Under the pieces are notes generated by a model, which saw only the letters and a list, made by a program, of their open reading frames with translations, did no database searches and was not told the DNA's origin. Positions 47,446 through 56,665 of a DNA stretch of 64,000 nucleotides are shown one piece after another. The stretch covers positions 46,964,893 to 47,028,892 of the forward strand of contig CM035808.1 in assembly GCA_020466095.1 (NCBI GenBank). The letters are read 5' to 3'. This stretch comes from Chlorops oryzae. Lineage: Eukaryota; Arthropoda; Insecta; Diptera; Chloropidae. Every line of letters begins with the position of its first letter. Position 1 is the stretch's first letter. The translations under genes and the position numbers were made by a program.

Positions 47446-48999
47446 CAGAGACCTAGAGTTGCATATAAATTGGGAAATTCCTCTTGGGAAGTGTCATGAA
47501 GTCTGTGGTGGCTCTAGACTGAGTACTAAAAATTGCAGTCAAAGATTTTTGAAATATTTTAGAAAAACTGCAGTTGTGTACTTTGTATATTGTAAAGCGG
47601 AAATATTAAGAAACGTCATATACAATGGGATCAATGTGAAGTGAATAAAGCGAAAATTTTTTCGAAAGCCTGCCTTAAAGAAAAATTGAGGTTTGAAGAA
47701 CAATTTTTTAAGCTAAAAGATTATAATCAAAGATATATAAGAAGGACTAAAATAAAAATATCCTAAAAGAAAGACAATCAATCTGTTAAAAATAGACGTT
47801 AACCTTTTTTATTAATATTTCTTTGATTGGTTTATAATTTATGGTGAAATCGAATACAATTCTTAAGAACAAATCAATAAAACTACAATGGGAAAATCCT
47901 TTCACGAACTAATTACAATTACAACCTCTTCCATCAATAATATCGTACAACAAAAAAAAAATGTAATAAAATATAAACGAAAATATTTGATAATGACCGA
48001 TTTTGAGTATAAACAATGAATGGAAAAACCGCGAATAAAGTCAACTGCTGATAGTTTATCTTCATATGAGAAATGCCCCAATAAAAAGCAGAAAAAAATT
48101 GAGTCTATAAAAGCCTTCTTCGCATTATTTGCAGTTGTTTTCGGCCTAGACTCTGGGCCGAATTCACACTTTTTTCCATCGTTCCATCGTTCCGTCGTTT
48201 TTATTGACTGAACTAATTTTGGAAAACAGCTTTGCCAGCTGTGCTTTTTGTTGTCTCTTTGTGATGTTAATTATTCATCGGAGCAATTACCGAAGGCAAA
48301 AATATGTACAGTAATTATGACAGTTCGCGGTATGAAATCAAAAAAAAAAAAGCTTATCAAAAAAAATAACTCATATTTTGATGGCATTAAAAGCTCTCGA
48401 CTGTCAATAAAATCTGTAAATATTTGTAAATGCGGCAATTAAAAAACAGCGAAATAATTAAAACTATGTCAAAACGGTGAAGTAATAATGCTTTGACTTA
48501 AGCACAAAAGCCTTTAAAACTTAGAAAAATTATTAAACTTTTTGTTATGAAATTTATTTGGGTCGAGGTCAATTCAAAGTTTTTTGTTGTCTAAATCTTA
48601 CAGTTACAATTTTGAATACTTGTACCGAATGATAAAGTTGAGAGCTTTGAGATCCCAAATGACAAATGAACTAATTGAATGAGCTTGTGGAATTTAACAA
48701 AAGGAGACGAACTGTTAGTTTCTTTTAATTATTCTCATGATCTCTTTCAGTAGACAAAATTTTGATTTCAAAATGTTCGATAAATTTTTGAAGGAGTGCT
48801 TTTATCGTCCTCTTAACCCTTTCACTGAACTTAGGATATTTCGATCAAAAACAGATTCAAGAATTCTCCAAAAATCGATTTGCCACACAGTAACATACGT
48901 ATTTTGAATTATGAAGGATCATGTTGGTGCTTTTAGGATTATCTAACATATCATTGTTGTTTTTAGAATGTTTATCTTTTGTGGTGTGTAGTACACATA

Positions 49000-49246
49000 T
49001 CGCACCCTTGCTAATAAATCGGCACAATTCAAAATTTTTTTAATCAATTTTTTTATGTTCGATTGCATTTTTCTGAAAGAAACCGAACACCTACAAAATT
49101 AACGCTTGTATTGCCTGATGCAGCATTCGATTGAGAGCAATATAAATTTAGAAAAAATATTATGTCTCCTTAGTTTCAAGAGAGATTGAATGATTTTCGA
49201 GAAATGCGAAATTTTGAATTGTGCCGATTTAGTAGCAAGGGTGCGA
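49000..49246. mobile_element. MITE with TCGCACC termini, copy 2
   Basis: Inverted ends of about 38 bp: TCGCACCCTTGCTAATAAAT at left, TCGCACCCTTGCTACTAAAT at right (other strand), then CGGCACAATTCAAAATTT on both. Flanked by TA. 247 bp; same terminal motif as 39,191-39,412. Confidence 0.8.
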
Positions 49247-49352
49247 TATATGTAAGTGATTCATTTCTGATATTGGATGCCGAAAATTTCAAATGCCTTA
49301 GTAAAAACGAATGGGACATGTTATATCAAAATGTTTATTCCTTCCTAGGTAG

Positions 49353-50170
49353 TGTTGTAGTATAGTGTGCACAGCGCTCAAACTGTGTCGAGCGCACAAA
49401 TGTCACTAAATTACAACGTAGGGTACCAAGCGCTCAGACAATGTCGAGCGTATAATAGTCCCCGTATTTCCTTTATCAAATAAAAGACACCAATAAATAG
49501 GTTTTAATCCTTTATTTAACAAAATGAATCCTATACTTTCAAATACAAATATCCCTATTGCTTGACTATTAACTTCTCCGTCGTGGCCCTTTGGTGAGTA
49601 CGCTCGCAGAAGTCCCGTTCCAGTCATCGAAGCTCCGTTTATATAGATCAATATTGCTGATCTTGCAATATCGAATATTCCCAATATCCGCGATCGTCGT
49701 CGATTCTTCCTGAACATATTGCATAAGCTTAACCGCGACCTTCACCCGCAATTGTACCAACATGCCATATTGTTGTTGTTACTACATACAGCTATTCCGA
49801 TGTTCTTAGTTCTTCTTTTGTAGTTGTTGTTGCTTTTACATAAAAACTCTTGACGTGTGTTGTTGTTGTTATTGCCAGCGATCGGATTGCAATTGTGCAT
49901 TCGCTGCGCCAGCGCTGATGTTTGTCATTCGGGCATATACGGTGCTGGTGTTGTTGTTGTTGCAAGCGGCCGAACTGCATGTTTGCATTTGTCAGCAATT
50001 TACGCTGGACAGTGCTTTTGAGTAGCATGGAATCACCTCACTGCCTTTTGCTTTTAGCTTTCTTTCCTTAAGCTTCATTCACACTTTGTTGTTTTGAGTT
50101 AGTTTGCGAGCGTGTAGAAAGAGGAGGAAAAATATGTTTGTGAGTCTAAGAGAGATCGCGACTCACAACA
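49353..50170 (-). repeat. LTR, 3' copy of the minus-strand element
   Basis: 818 bp, TG...CA with 6-bp inverted termini. On the minus strand CTATATAAA (49,638-49,646) is a good TATA box and AATAAA (49,511-49,516) a polyadenylation signal, placing R between them. A GTT/AAC trinucleotide repeat lies in U3. ORFs of 64-103 codons recur identically in both LTRs and are not considered genes. Confidence 0.94.
49638..49646 (-). promoter_or_regulatory. TATA box in left LTR
   Basis: CTATATAAA on the minus strand, about 130 bases before the AATAAA signal of the same LTR. The equivalent in the right LTR is 55,763-55,771. Confidence 0.55.
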
Positions 50171-50183
50171 TCCCTCCCCCCTT
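50171..50183 (-). other. Polypurine tract
   Basis: On the minus strand AAGGGGGGAGGGA directly abuts the 3' LTR, where plus-strand DNA synthesis is primed in LTR retroelements. Confidence 0.8.
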
Positions 50184-50976
50184 TGAAAAGTGGTGATCTG
50201 TGGATGTACGGATAGCCATCATGTGAATTCTTATGTTGTAAAATTTTGTTAGTAAGACGGCTGCTGTAGTTGTTTAATTTAACGGCTGCTGCTGCGGCTG
50301 GTACGCTACACGTTAATTGATGTAGTGTCAATTTTCAGGACCGTTTGCCAGAGTTGTTGTATTGTCGGCTGCTGGCTATGATTGCTGTATTATGTGTCGA
50401 CTGTCTTCAATGCCGTTATGTTGTCGGTGCATGTACGTTAAGGCTGCTTTATTACCAATATAAACGGCTGTGACTATTAACGGCTGCTGTTGCGGCTGGG
50501 GTACTGCCAAGGCTGTTATATTGCAGCCCCCTACCCTTTTCTTGAGAAAGAGCTGTTATCGAAGATGCTGGTGACGTACTCGAGCCCGTTGAATTATATC
50601 TATTGTATTTCTACACATTTTCTTCATCTTATATTTTCTTATTTTCCAAAAATTCTTTTATCTAAGTACATGTCATTTCAATATTTATTTATAATTTAAT
50701 GAAAAGCTTCGATTCTGTACGTTCTTCCTCACATAAAACATAACTTAAGGTTAAGGTACACATTTAAAAATAATTATTTTTTTTTTTCATTTTTTCTCTT
50801 TTGCCATTCAATTTCATATTTTCTTTTATAATATTATTATTTTTTTTTCTTCTCTCTCTTATTTGTCTTAAATTGTACTTTCACTTTAAGAGTTTGAAAA
50901 AACCATTAATTTAAAAAGTTTTTGTTACCTTTATTTTGAGGTTTTTTGTCTGCGAATATAAATTTCTTCTTCTACC

Positions 50977-51016
<40 letters not shown>

Positions 51017-51978
51017 CTTAATAATAAGTATATTGTTTTTCATTTAACATATATAATTTGCTTTTCTATTTCTTAATAATTTTTTGTTTTAATATTCCCT
51101 TATATTTGGTGAATGGGTTTAAAATACTTATATATTTATATACTTTTTTCTTTTTCATTTGAATATATATGTATATAAAATTTCGAATATATAAGTATAT
51201 AAAGATTTTTCTTCCATTCTTTTTATTTTAAAATTCTTAACATGGTTCGATTTTTTATTGAATGATGTTTTAATTAATAGTGATAAGACTGATTTAAGGT
51301 TTAAATGAGTGCGTTTTTTGTTTAATTAAATTTTTTTTTGTATAAGTATATATTTTTTATATGAATTCATTTCATCTTCTTCCGAATTTTTAATTTTTAC
51401 GATTTCTTTTTTTTTCTTCTCTTCTTTTTCAAATAAGTAGTAAATGATTTTATCTAACTGCAAAAATACCTATATTTGCAAGGTATTGCCTTGAATTGAA
51501 CGTCTTCTGAGTATATACAAATATTTTGTAAATATCTGTATATGGTTGTTTATACTCACCACTGTAATTGACTTTGCTTACTCTACCGGCTCGGTATCGC
51601 TTTGTTTTTTGTTCCGACTTCTTGGTTAACCTAAAAAATAATTAAAATTCATATTATGTACCCTGAGCCCCTCCTGGTTGTTTCAGAGTCGTGGCTCTCT
51701 TTGCCTATAAAGGTGCCCTTACAATATGAGATAAAACCGATGTTGCAAAAACTTTAAAATTCGTATGTTAAATATTTTAAAAACAATTTTGGTTTTTAAC
51801 TCTATTCCGAAAATTTTTTTCAATCATTTGTTTTTCGTCGCCATTCCTTATATAGATATCGCAATAAGCGATATTAAAAAGAAATTTATTTTGTGACAAT
51901 AATTATAAAAACAGTCAGCTCTCGTTTGAATCGAGATAAACAGATGTTTTTGGGAAAAATGTTTTTTTTTTTATCAGA
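50184..51978 (-). other. AT-rich noncoding interior of the LTR element
   Basis: About 1.8 kb between the second ORF stop and the polypurine tract, where pol would normally continue. It is T-rich on the + strand with a T run of about 34 (50,980-51,013), and no frame over 60 codons on the minus strand except one short one near 50,146-50,331. A GCTGTT/GGCTGCTG-rich patch lies at 50,260-50,520. Confidence 0.75.
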
Positions 51979-53025
51979 CTACGGCACATTGAAGTTATGG
52001 GCGAATATTTTTCCCAGAGATTTTGAATTCATTAACTGTTTTATCTTAAATTCCAGGACTTTACATTTGGCCTTTGAAAAACTCTTACTGCCCGCTTTTA
52101 CTGTATTGAAGAAAATTGTTACCGCGTTTTGCATTGCCTTTGGACTTTTGAAATAAGATGTCAAATTTCTAAAATCTGCTGCTTCATTAAATATTGCTAT
52201 TTCAACTGATTCCTTCTCATGGGGATTTTTATGTCTATCTGGAGGGTTTTCTTTCATAATATCTTCACCTACTTCTTTATTACCATTAGTACCATCTCTT
52301 CTAGTACCAAAAGAATTATCCTCGACCTCCTTGTCGAATTCAACTTCTTTATTACTATTTTTACCACAAAAACTATTTTCGACCTCCTCGTCGAACTCGT
52401 AGTCCATTTCATTAAACTTTTTATTAACAATATCCCCACCGCTAGATAGTCCCTTCTTATCCTCAATTTCTTCTTTCTGAATTTTCATATCGTTCAACAC
52501 TAATTTCAAGCAAATCGGTGCCACTTTCGCTTCCCTCGATTTGATCGTAACTGCCTCTGCAATACAAATCTTATCGATGCTGGGAACGACGAGTTGAAGT
52601 GACTCGTTTTTATTTATCAAATTTTCAATTCTTTGGCCTTCTTTAGCTGGTTCGTTTTTATTATCTACCTGGCAAAGAGATATGATACTTTCTTTATCTT
52701 GTCCCTTTTCTTCAATTTCATATAAATTTTCTTTTTGGATAATTACATCGCCAAAGTTTACGTTTGGTTTCATCATTTTTCTTTTACATAATAATTCTTT
52801 TCCACTGTCTATGTTTTTTAGCTTAAAGCTTTTAGAATCTTCTTCTACCTCTTCTAAGAGTATTTTTGAAAATTCTAGCTCCTCTAATTTATTTTCTTCC
52901 TTGTTATCTACGAATTCTACTTTCTCTTTATTTGAGGAGACTAGATTAGGCCTATAAATTTTGACATTTAATATGGCGTTCCGGTCTATTGGCCTTGACC
53001 GGGCCGCTACTAGTTTCCCTGACAA
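51979..53025 (-). CDS. LTR element ORF2, unknown protein, expressed by -1 frameshift from gag
   Basis: The frame opens after a TAA at 53,026-53,028, overlaps gag by 16 bases in the -1 frame and has no ATG at its start (first codon TTG). It is therefore most simply read as a Gag-ORF2 fusion through the slippery site at 53,013-53,019. About 347 codons, Glu/Lys/Asn-rich. Residues 1-30 are basic, 35-135 acidic; an internal duplication (EFDEEVENSFCGKNSNKEV near 209, EFDKEVEDNSFG...NKEV near 229) is visible. The C-terminal 50 residues are basic. Low-complexity but intact over 1 kb. It lies where protease/pol should be, yet no protease or polymerase motif is present. Function unknown. Confidence 0.7.
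   Translation of the reverse strand: MSGKLVAARSRPIDRNAILNVKIYRPNLVSSNKEKVEFVDNKEENKLEELEFSKILLEEVEEDSKSFKLKNIDSGKELLCKRKMMKPNVNFGDVIIQKENLYEIEEKGQDKESIISLCQVDNKNEPAKEGQRIENLINKNESLQLVVPSIDKICIAEAVTIKSREAKVAPICLKLVLNDMKIQKEEIEDKKGLSSGGDIVNKKFNEMDYEFDEEVENSFCGKNSNKEVEFDKEVEDNSFGTRRDGTNGNKEVGEDIMKENPPDRHKNPHEKESVEIAIFNEAADFRNLTSYFKSPKAMQNAVTIFFNTVKAGSKSFSKAKCKVLEFKIKQLMNSKSLGKIFAHNFNVP
52981..53019 (-). promoter_or_regulatory. Programmed -1 ribosomal frameshift signal
   Basis: Minus-strand heptamer G GGA AAC (53,013-53,019) is in the gag frame, directly before the gag TAG (53,010-53,012). Ten bases later CCGGUC (52,997-53,002) can pair with GACCGG (52,981-52,986) across a 10-base loop; outer GC pairs (GCG/CGC or GGC/GCC) can extend the stem and shorten the spacer to about 5-7. 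After slippage the frame reads on into ORF2. The heptamer fits X XXY YYZ. Confidence 0.75.
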
Positions 53026-54869
53026 TTATTTATCGCTTTTTGCTCTCTACAAAATTTGGCTATATGTCCAAACTGTGAGCAATTGAAACATTGAATATTT
53101 GCGTTATTCGAAGGTTGGTTTCTTTCATTTCCTCCCGCGTTAAAATTTTCTGCTCTAATTCTACTAAAATTTCTCCCTCTGTGTTGATTCTGGACTCGCC
53201 CAAGTGAATCATTATTTTGTTGTTGAGTGTTCTGCCTTTGTCTGCAAAAGGGGTTGCTCGAATGACCATTTAACTGACAAATATTACAAAATAACGATTT
53301 CATTTTATTAAAACAATTCACCTCTAAATGACCTATTTTTCCACAATATGTGCATATTTGCGGATTTAAACTCATAGCCGTAACATTTTTATAGTTACAT
53401 TGTTCACTATATTGGTGTCCATATTGAGCACAACTGGTGCAAAAAGGCGTATTTTTTCTTTGTGCACAGATATCCCAAGTATGGCCCTCTAAATTGCAAA
53501 AAGAACACTTAATCTTTTGTGTTCCTACTGGGGGTGTTTTGTTTATGGAATAGATGTTTCGACTGTTTTCTGCATGGAGGTCTTCTGACTCTTCTGCTAA
53601 TTTTATCAAGTCTGAAATTTGTTTATCCTTTGAACCTTCTAGTCTATTCTGCATATACGGATTTTTTACCCCAAAAATGAATTTGTTGGTTGCCAGTTTC
53701 CTATATTCGGCTAATGCAGATGATGCTTCTATGTAATTCCAGGATTTTTTAATTAAAGCTTCTGCTTCATTTAATAAAAATTCTAATCTACCACCGAATG
53801 CTGATGCTCTCTCGTCATTATTTTGCTCTAAGCTTGCTATTTCTGACCTAATAGTTTCAAGGGTTCGTCTCTTTAAAAATTCTCTCTTTATCAAATCACA
53901 AAGCTCATCTAAGTTACTAATTGATCTCTGGCTTACTTTCATGTAGGCCATGCCTGTTAATCTGTTTTTTATGCATTTTATAACGTCTATTATGTTAAAG
54001 TTGCCCACAACGCTTTTAAGTAACTCGATACCAGTGATAAATTTATCTACTTCTAAGCTCAACTCTGGATTGTTTGACCCCGAAAAGTATGGCACAAGTC
54101 TGTTGACCTTTTGCATCAATTCATCTACTTGCATATTAGTGGTCATGTTTGTTGTTGGCTGAGCAGCGCTCAAATTTTCAATACTATCGATTGTTGTGTT
54201 ATTTGTTTGGATCGTTGGAATAATCTGTTGAGTCGTTGTTGTTGTCTTTGGAGGGGGTGGAAATACAAATTGGGTTGAAGTCTGTGCAGTGGGTGTAACG
54301 GCAATTTGAACGTTTTGGTTTGCCAGTCTAGCTTTCCGTGCAGGATTTGGAGTTGAAACCGGAGAGGGGACACAGACTGTTTTCAGTGTGTTTTTTAATT
54401 TTCGTAATTCCTGTTTTAAAAATGCAGTTTCTTCTTCACTTTCTTTAAGTTTTTTCTTGCTGTGTTGAATGGTGTCCGCAACCGTAGGACCGACTTCTTT
54501 ATTTAAAGTCTCTCTTAAATTCTGATTTTCTTTTTCTGCTTCTTCTATTAAACTATTTTGATTTTCTATTTGATCTTTAAACGATTTGCAACTGTTTTTC
54601 AGGGCTTTTATGGTCAGTTCTAGTTCTTCAATTTTTTCGCTCGTGGATTGTTCCGATGCACTTACTGTATCTTTAACTTTGTTGATCAAAAAGGCTGCTT
54701 CGCTAATTTTCGAAAATTGCCCTAGTACGGTTTGGTCCTTAATTAAGTTTAAAATTTCCTTGCTTAAATTTGCTTGGTGAACTAACTCCCTTGCTTCGCG
54801 TAAAATGGTGTCTGAATCGTCCTCGAATACCTTCAATCTATCCTTAAGTATATCTATTTCTTTTTCCAT
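53010..54869 (-). CDS. gag: Gag polyprotein of the LTR element
   Basis: 619 codons from ATG at 54,867-54,869, about 600 bases after the primer site. Residues 1-165 form a predicted coiled coil rich in Glu/Lys/Leu heptads; 165-245 is a Pro/Thr/Gln linker (PPPPKTTTTTQQ); about 250-430 resembles the capsid-type region of retrotransposon Gag (VPYFSGSNNPELSLEVDKFI, FLKRRTLETIRSEI). Five CCHC zinc knuckles follow: C455-C468, C477-C491, C506-C519, C528-C542 and C594-C607, the second and fourth with one extra residue before the last Cys. Expected role: particle assembly and RNA packaging. The frame is uninterrupted, so the protein could be functional. Many insect errantivirus Gags lack CCHC motifs, so this one is closer to other Gypsy lineages. 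Confidence 0.92.
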   Translation of the reverse strand: MEKEIDILKDRLKVFEDDSDTILREARELVHQANLSKEILNLIKDQTVLGQFSKISEAAFLINKVKDTVSASEQSTSEKIEELELTIKALKNSCKSFKDQIENQNSLIEEAEKENQNLRETLNKEVGPTVADTIQHSKKKLKESEEETAFLKQELRKLKNTLKTVCVPSPVSTPNPARKARLANQNVQIAVTPTAQTSTQFVFPPPPKTTTTTQQIIPTIQTNNTTIDSIENLSAAQPTTNMTTNMQVDELMQKVNRLVPYFSGSNNPELSLEVDKFITGIELLKSVVGNFNIIDVIKCIKNRLTGMAYMKVSQRSISNLDELCDLIKREFLKRRTLETIRSEIASLEQNNDERASAFGGRLEFLLNEAEALIKKSWNYIEASSALAEYRKLATNKFIFGVKNPYMQNRLEGSKDKQISDLIKLAEESEDLHAENSRNIYSINKTPPVGTQKIKCSFCNLEGHTWDICAQRKNTPFCTSCAQYGHQYSEQCNYKNVTAMSLNPQICTYCGKIGHLEVNCFNKMKSLFCNICQLNGHSSNPFCRQRQNTQQQNNDSLGRVQNQHRGRNFSRIRAENFNAGGNERNQPSNNANIQCFNCSQFGHIAKFCREQKAINNCQGN

Positions 54870-55018
54870 GTGTACTTTGCAAAATAGGACTCAAGATGAA
54901 AATTTAGTGTTTTTTGTACTCACCTGTATCATGTTTGTTGATCTATATTTTATTCTTCGTTGCACAGCTACCGTTGCAAATTTATTTAAAAATACTTATT
55001 TTCACTTTTTATAGGGAT

Positions 55019-55440
55019 ATTTATTTCGAAAGTATTGGTATTCTTTAAAATTTTAAATTCTAGTTTTGTTCAAGTTCCTTCAGAACAGATATATCGAAAT
55101 ATAATCTATTCTTAAAAATCGCTATCGCTCATGCAATTTTAAAATTGGTAATGTAAATACACTGTTCAAAACTTGCAAAGTTCCAATTTATTGATTGCAC
55201 CCGATAAATAATTTCTTGAAAGTCTTGATATCCTCAACCAAAATAATTTAATTTCAGTTTTATTTAAGCTTTTTTAGGTCAGATATATCGGAATATAATC
55301 TGTTCTTAAAATTACTATCGTTCATGCAATTTTAAAGTTGGTAATGTAAATACACTGTTCAAAACTTGCAAAGTTCCAACTTATTGATTGCATACGATAA
55401 ATAATTTTTTCAAGCACTTTAATAAAACTGTGTTCGTATC
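55019..55440 (-). repeat. Tandem duplication (about 194 bp) in the element leader
   Basis: The segment with AGATATATCG ... GTAATGTAAATACACTGTTC ... GATTGCA occurs at about 55,019-55,211 and again about 193-195 bases further right, roughly 90% alike, with a partial third start. It is noncoding and lies between primer site and gag. Confidence 0.85.
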
Positions 55441-55455
55441 CAACTGAAAGTCAGT

Positions 55456-55473
55456 CGAATACCGGCTGCGCCA
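55456..55473 (-). other. Primer binding site (tRNA-Ser type)
   Basis: Minus strand TGGCGCAGCCGGTA starts four bases after the 5' LTR. It resembles TGGCGCAGTCGGTA, the tRNA-Ser-complementary primer site of 297/17.6-type insect elements (family knowledge), with one difference. Confidence 0.65.
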
Positions 55474-55477
55474 TAAA

Positions 55478-56295
55478 TGTTGTAGTATAGTGTGCACAGC
55501 GCTCAAACTGTGTCGAGCGCACAAATGTCACTAAATTACAACGTAGGGTACCAAGCGCTCAGACAATGTCGAGCGTATAATAGTCCCCGTATTTCCTTTA
55601 TCAAATAAAAGACACCAATAAATAGGTTTTAATCCTTTATTTAACAAAATGAATCCTATACTTTCAAATACAAATATCCCTATTGCTTGACTATTAACTT
55701 CTCCGTCGTGGCCCTTTGGTGAGTACGCTCGCAGAAGTCCCGTTCCAGTCATCGAAGCTCCGTTTATATAGATCAATATTGCTGATCTTGCAATATCGAA
55801 TATTCCCAATATCCGCGATCGTCGTCGATTCTTCCTGAACATATTGCATAAGCTTAACCGCGACCTTCACCCGCAATTGTACCAACATGCCATATTGTTG
55901 TTGTTACTACATACAGCTATTCCGATGTTCTTAGTTCTTCTTTTGTAGTTGTTGTTGCTTTTACATAAAAACTCTTGACGTGTGTTGTTGTTGTTATTGC
56001 CAGCGATCGGATTGCAATTGTGCATTCGCTGCGCCAGCGCTGATGTTTGTCATTCGGGCATATACGGTGCTGGTGTTGTTGTTGTTGCAAGCGGCCGAAC
56101 TGCATGTTTGCATTTGTCAGCAATTTACGCTGGACAGTGCTTTTGAGTAGCATGGAATCACCTCACTGCCTTTTGCTTTTAGCTTTCTTTCCTTAAGCTT
56201 CATTCACACTTTGTTGTTTTGAGTTAGTTTGCGAGCGTGTAGAAAGAGGAGGAAAAATATGTTTGTGAGTCTAAGAGAGATCGCGACTCACAACA
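55478..56295 (-). repeat. LTR, 5' copy of the minus-strand element
   Basis: By eye identical over its full 818 bp to the other LTR, which implies a recent insertion or recent gene conversion. This copy carries the active promoter: TATA box at 55,763-55,771 on the minus strand. The AATAAA of this copy is at 55,636-55,641. Confidence 0.94.
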
Positions 56296-56299
56296 GTAG

Positions 56300-56480
56300 G
56301 TAGGTAGGTTGAAGTGGCTGCCACTTAGGCCGTTAATGTAGTGTGCCCCTAACATGCGATTTTTTGAAAAATCAGTGCTAGGCTTGGAACATGACACTCC
56401 GTTTCGCCTGTGCTGGGAGTCGAACCACGTACCCTGGGATCAAGAGCATGGCATGCATCTCCTACGCTATCCCAGAGCCA
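56300..56480 (-). mobile_element. tRNA-derived SINE
   Basis: On the minus strand TAGCGTAGGAG (56,459-56,469) fits the pol III A box and GGTTCGACTCC (56,416-56,426) the B box, 33 bases apart as in tRNA genes. The tRNA-like head starts near 56,479. A tRNA-unrelated body follows and ends in CCTA repeats (56,296-56,310), where the LTR element inserted. The head is not a foldable modern tRNA to my eye, hence SINE rather than tRNA gene. Confidence 0.65.
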
Positions 56481-56508
56481 CTGAATATTTGACGAAATAT
56501 TTGTTTCT

Positions 56509-56665
56509 GATCTTTAGTGGAGTCTTAAGGCGGAAAAGTGGATAGAGAAATTTTTATGGGACAAAGTTTTTGTTTTTAGAAGATTTCAAAAATAAATTTT
56601 AGGGGATTTTGGCCTTATTTTGAGACATTCAGGGGGATATTTCCCTAAAAAAAAAAAACTGGCAA
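56509..56665. mobile_element. TTGCCAG-family MITE, copy 3, truncated
   Basis: Matches the reverse complement of 8,678-8,840 closely (GATCTTTAGTGGAGTCTTA, TTAGAAGATTT, GAGACATTCAGGGG) and ends ACTGGCAA. The first part of the family is missing at the left edge, next to the SINE. Confidence 0.7.

Larger units (their letters stand above)
49353..56295 (-). mobile_element. Non-autonomous Ty3/Gypsy-like LTR retrotransposon (6,943 bp)
   Basis: Two 818-bp direct repeats (49,353-50,170 and 55,478-56,295, offset 6,125 throughout) start TGTTGT and end ACAACA. A 4-bp target duplication GTAG flanks it (49,349-49,352; 56,296-56,299). In minus-strand order: LTR, primer site, leader with tandem duplication, gag, frameshift signal, second ORF, 1.8 kb of AT-rich noncoding sequence, polypurine tract, LTR. 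No minus-strand frame shows a protease DTG/DSG-A site, the reverse transcriptase YxDD box, RNase H or an integrase HHCC/DDE. It must depend on enzymes from another element. The 4-bp duplication and primer type fit insect Ty3/Gypsy elements; the Gag is consistent but not decisive. Confidence 0.92.

Noticed and set aside
49406..50028. LTR ORFs of 103, 64 and 78 codons, repeated at 55,531-56,153
   Set aside because: Identical because the LTRs are identical; they span TATA and polyadenylation signals and look non-coding.
51979..53025. ORF2 as a retroviral-type protease because of an IDSG sequence
   Set aside because: The residues around IDSG (NIDSGKELLCKRK) lack the following Ala and the hydrophobic flanks of an aspartic protease active site.
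56411..56480. A tRNA gene on the minus strand (A and B boxes present)
   Set aside because: No clean acceptor stem or cloverleaf could be formed, and it continues into a SINE-like body and CCTA tail.
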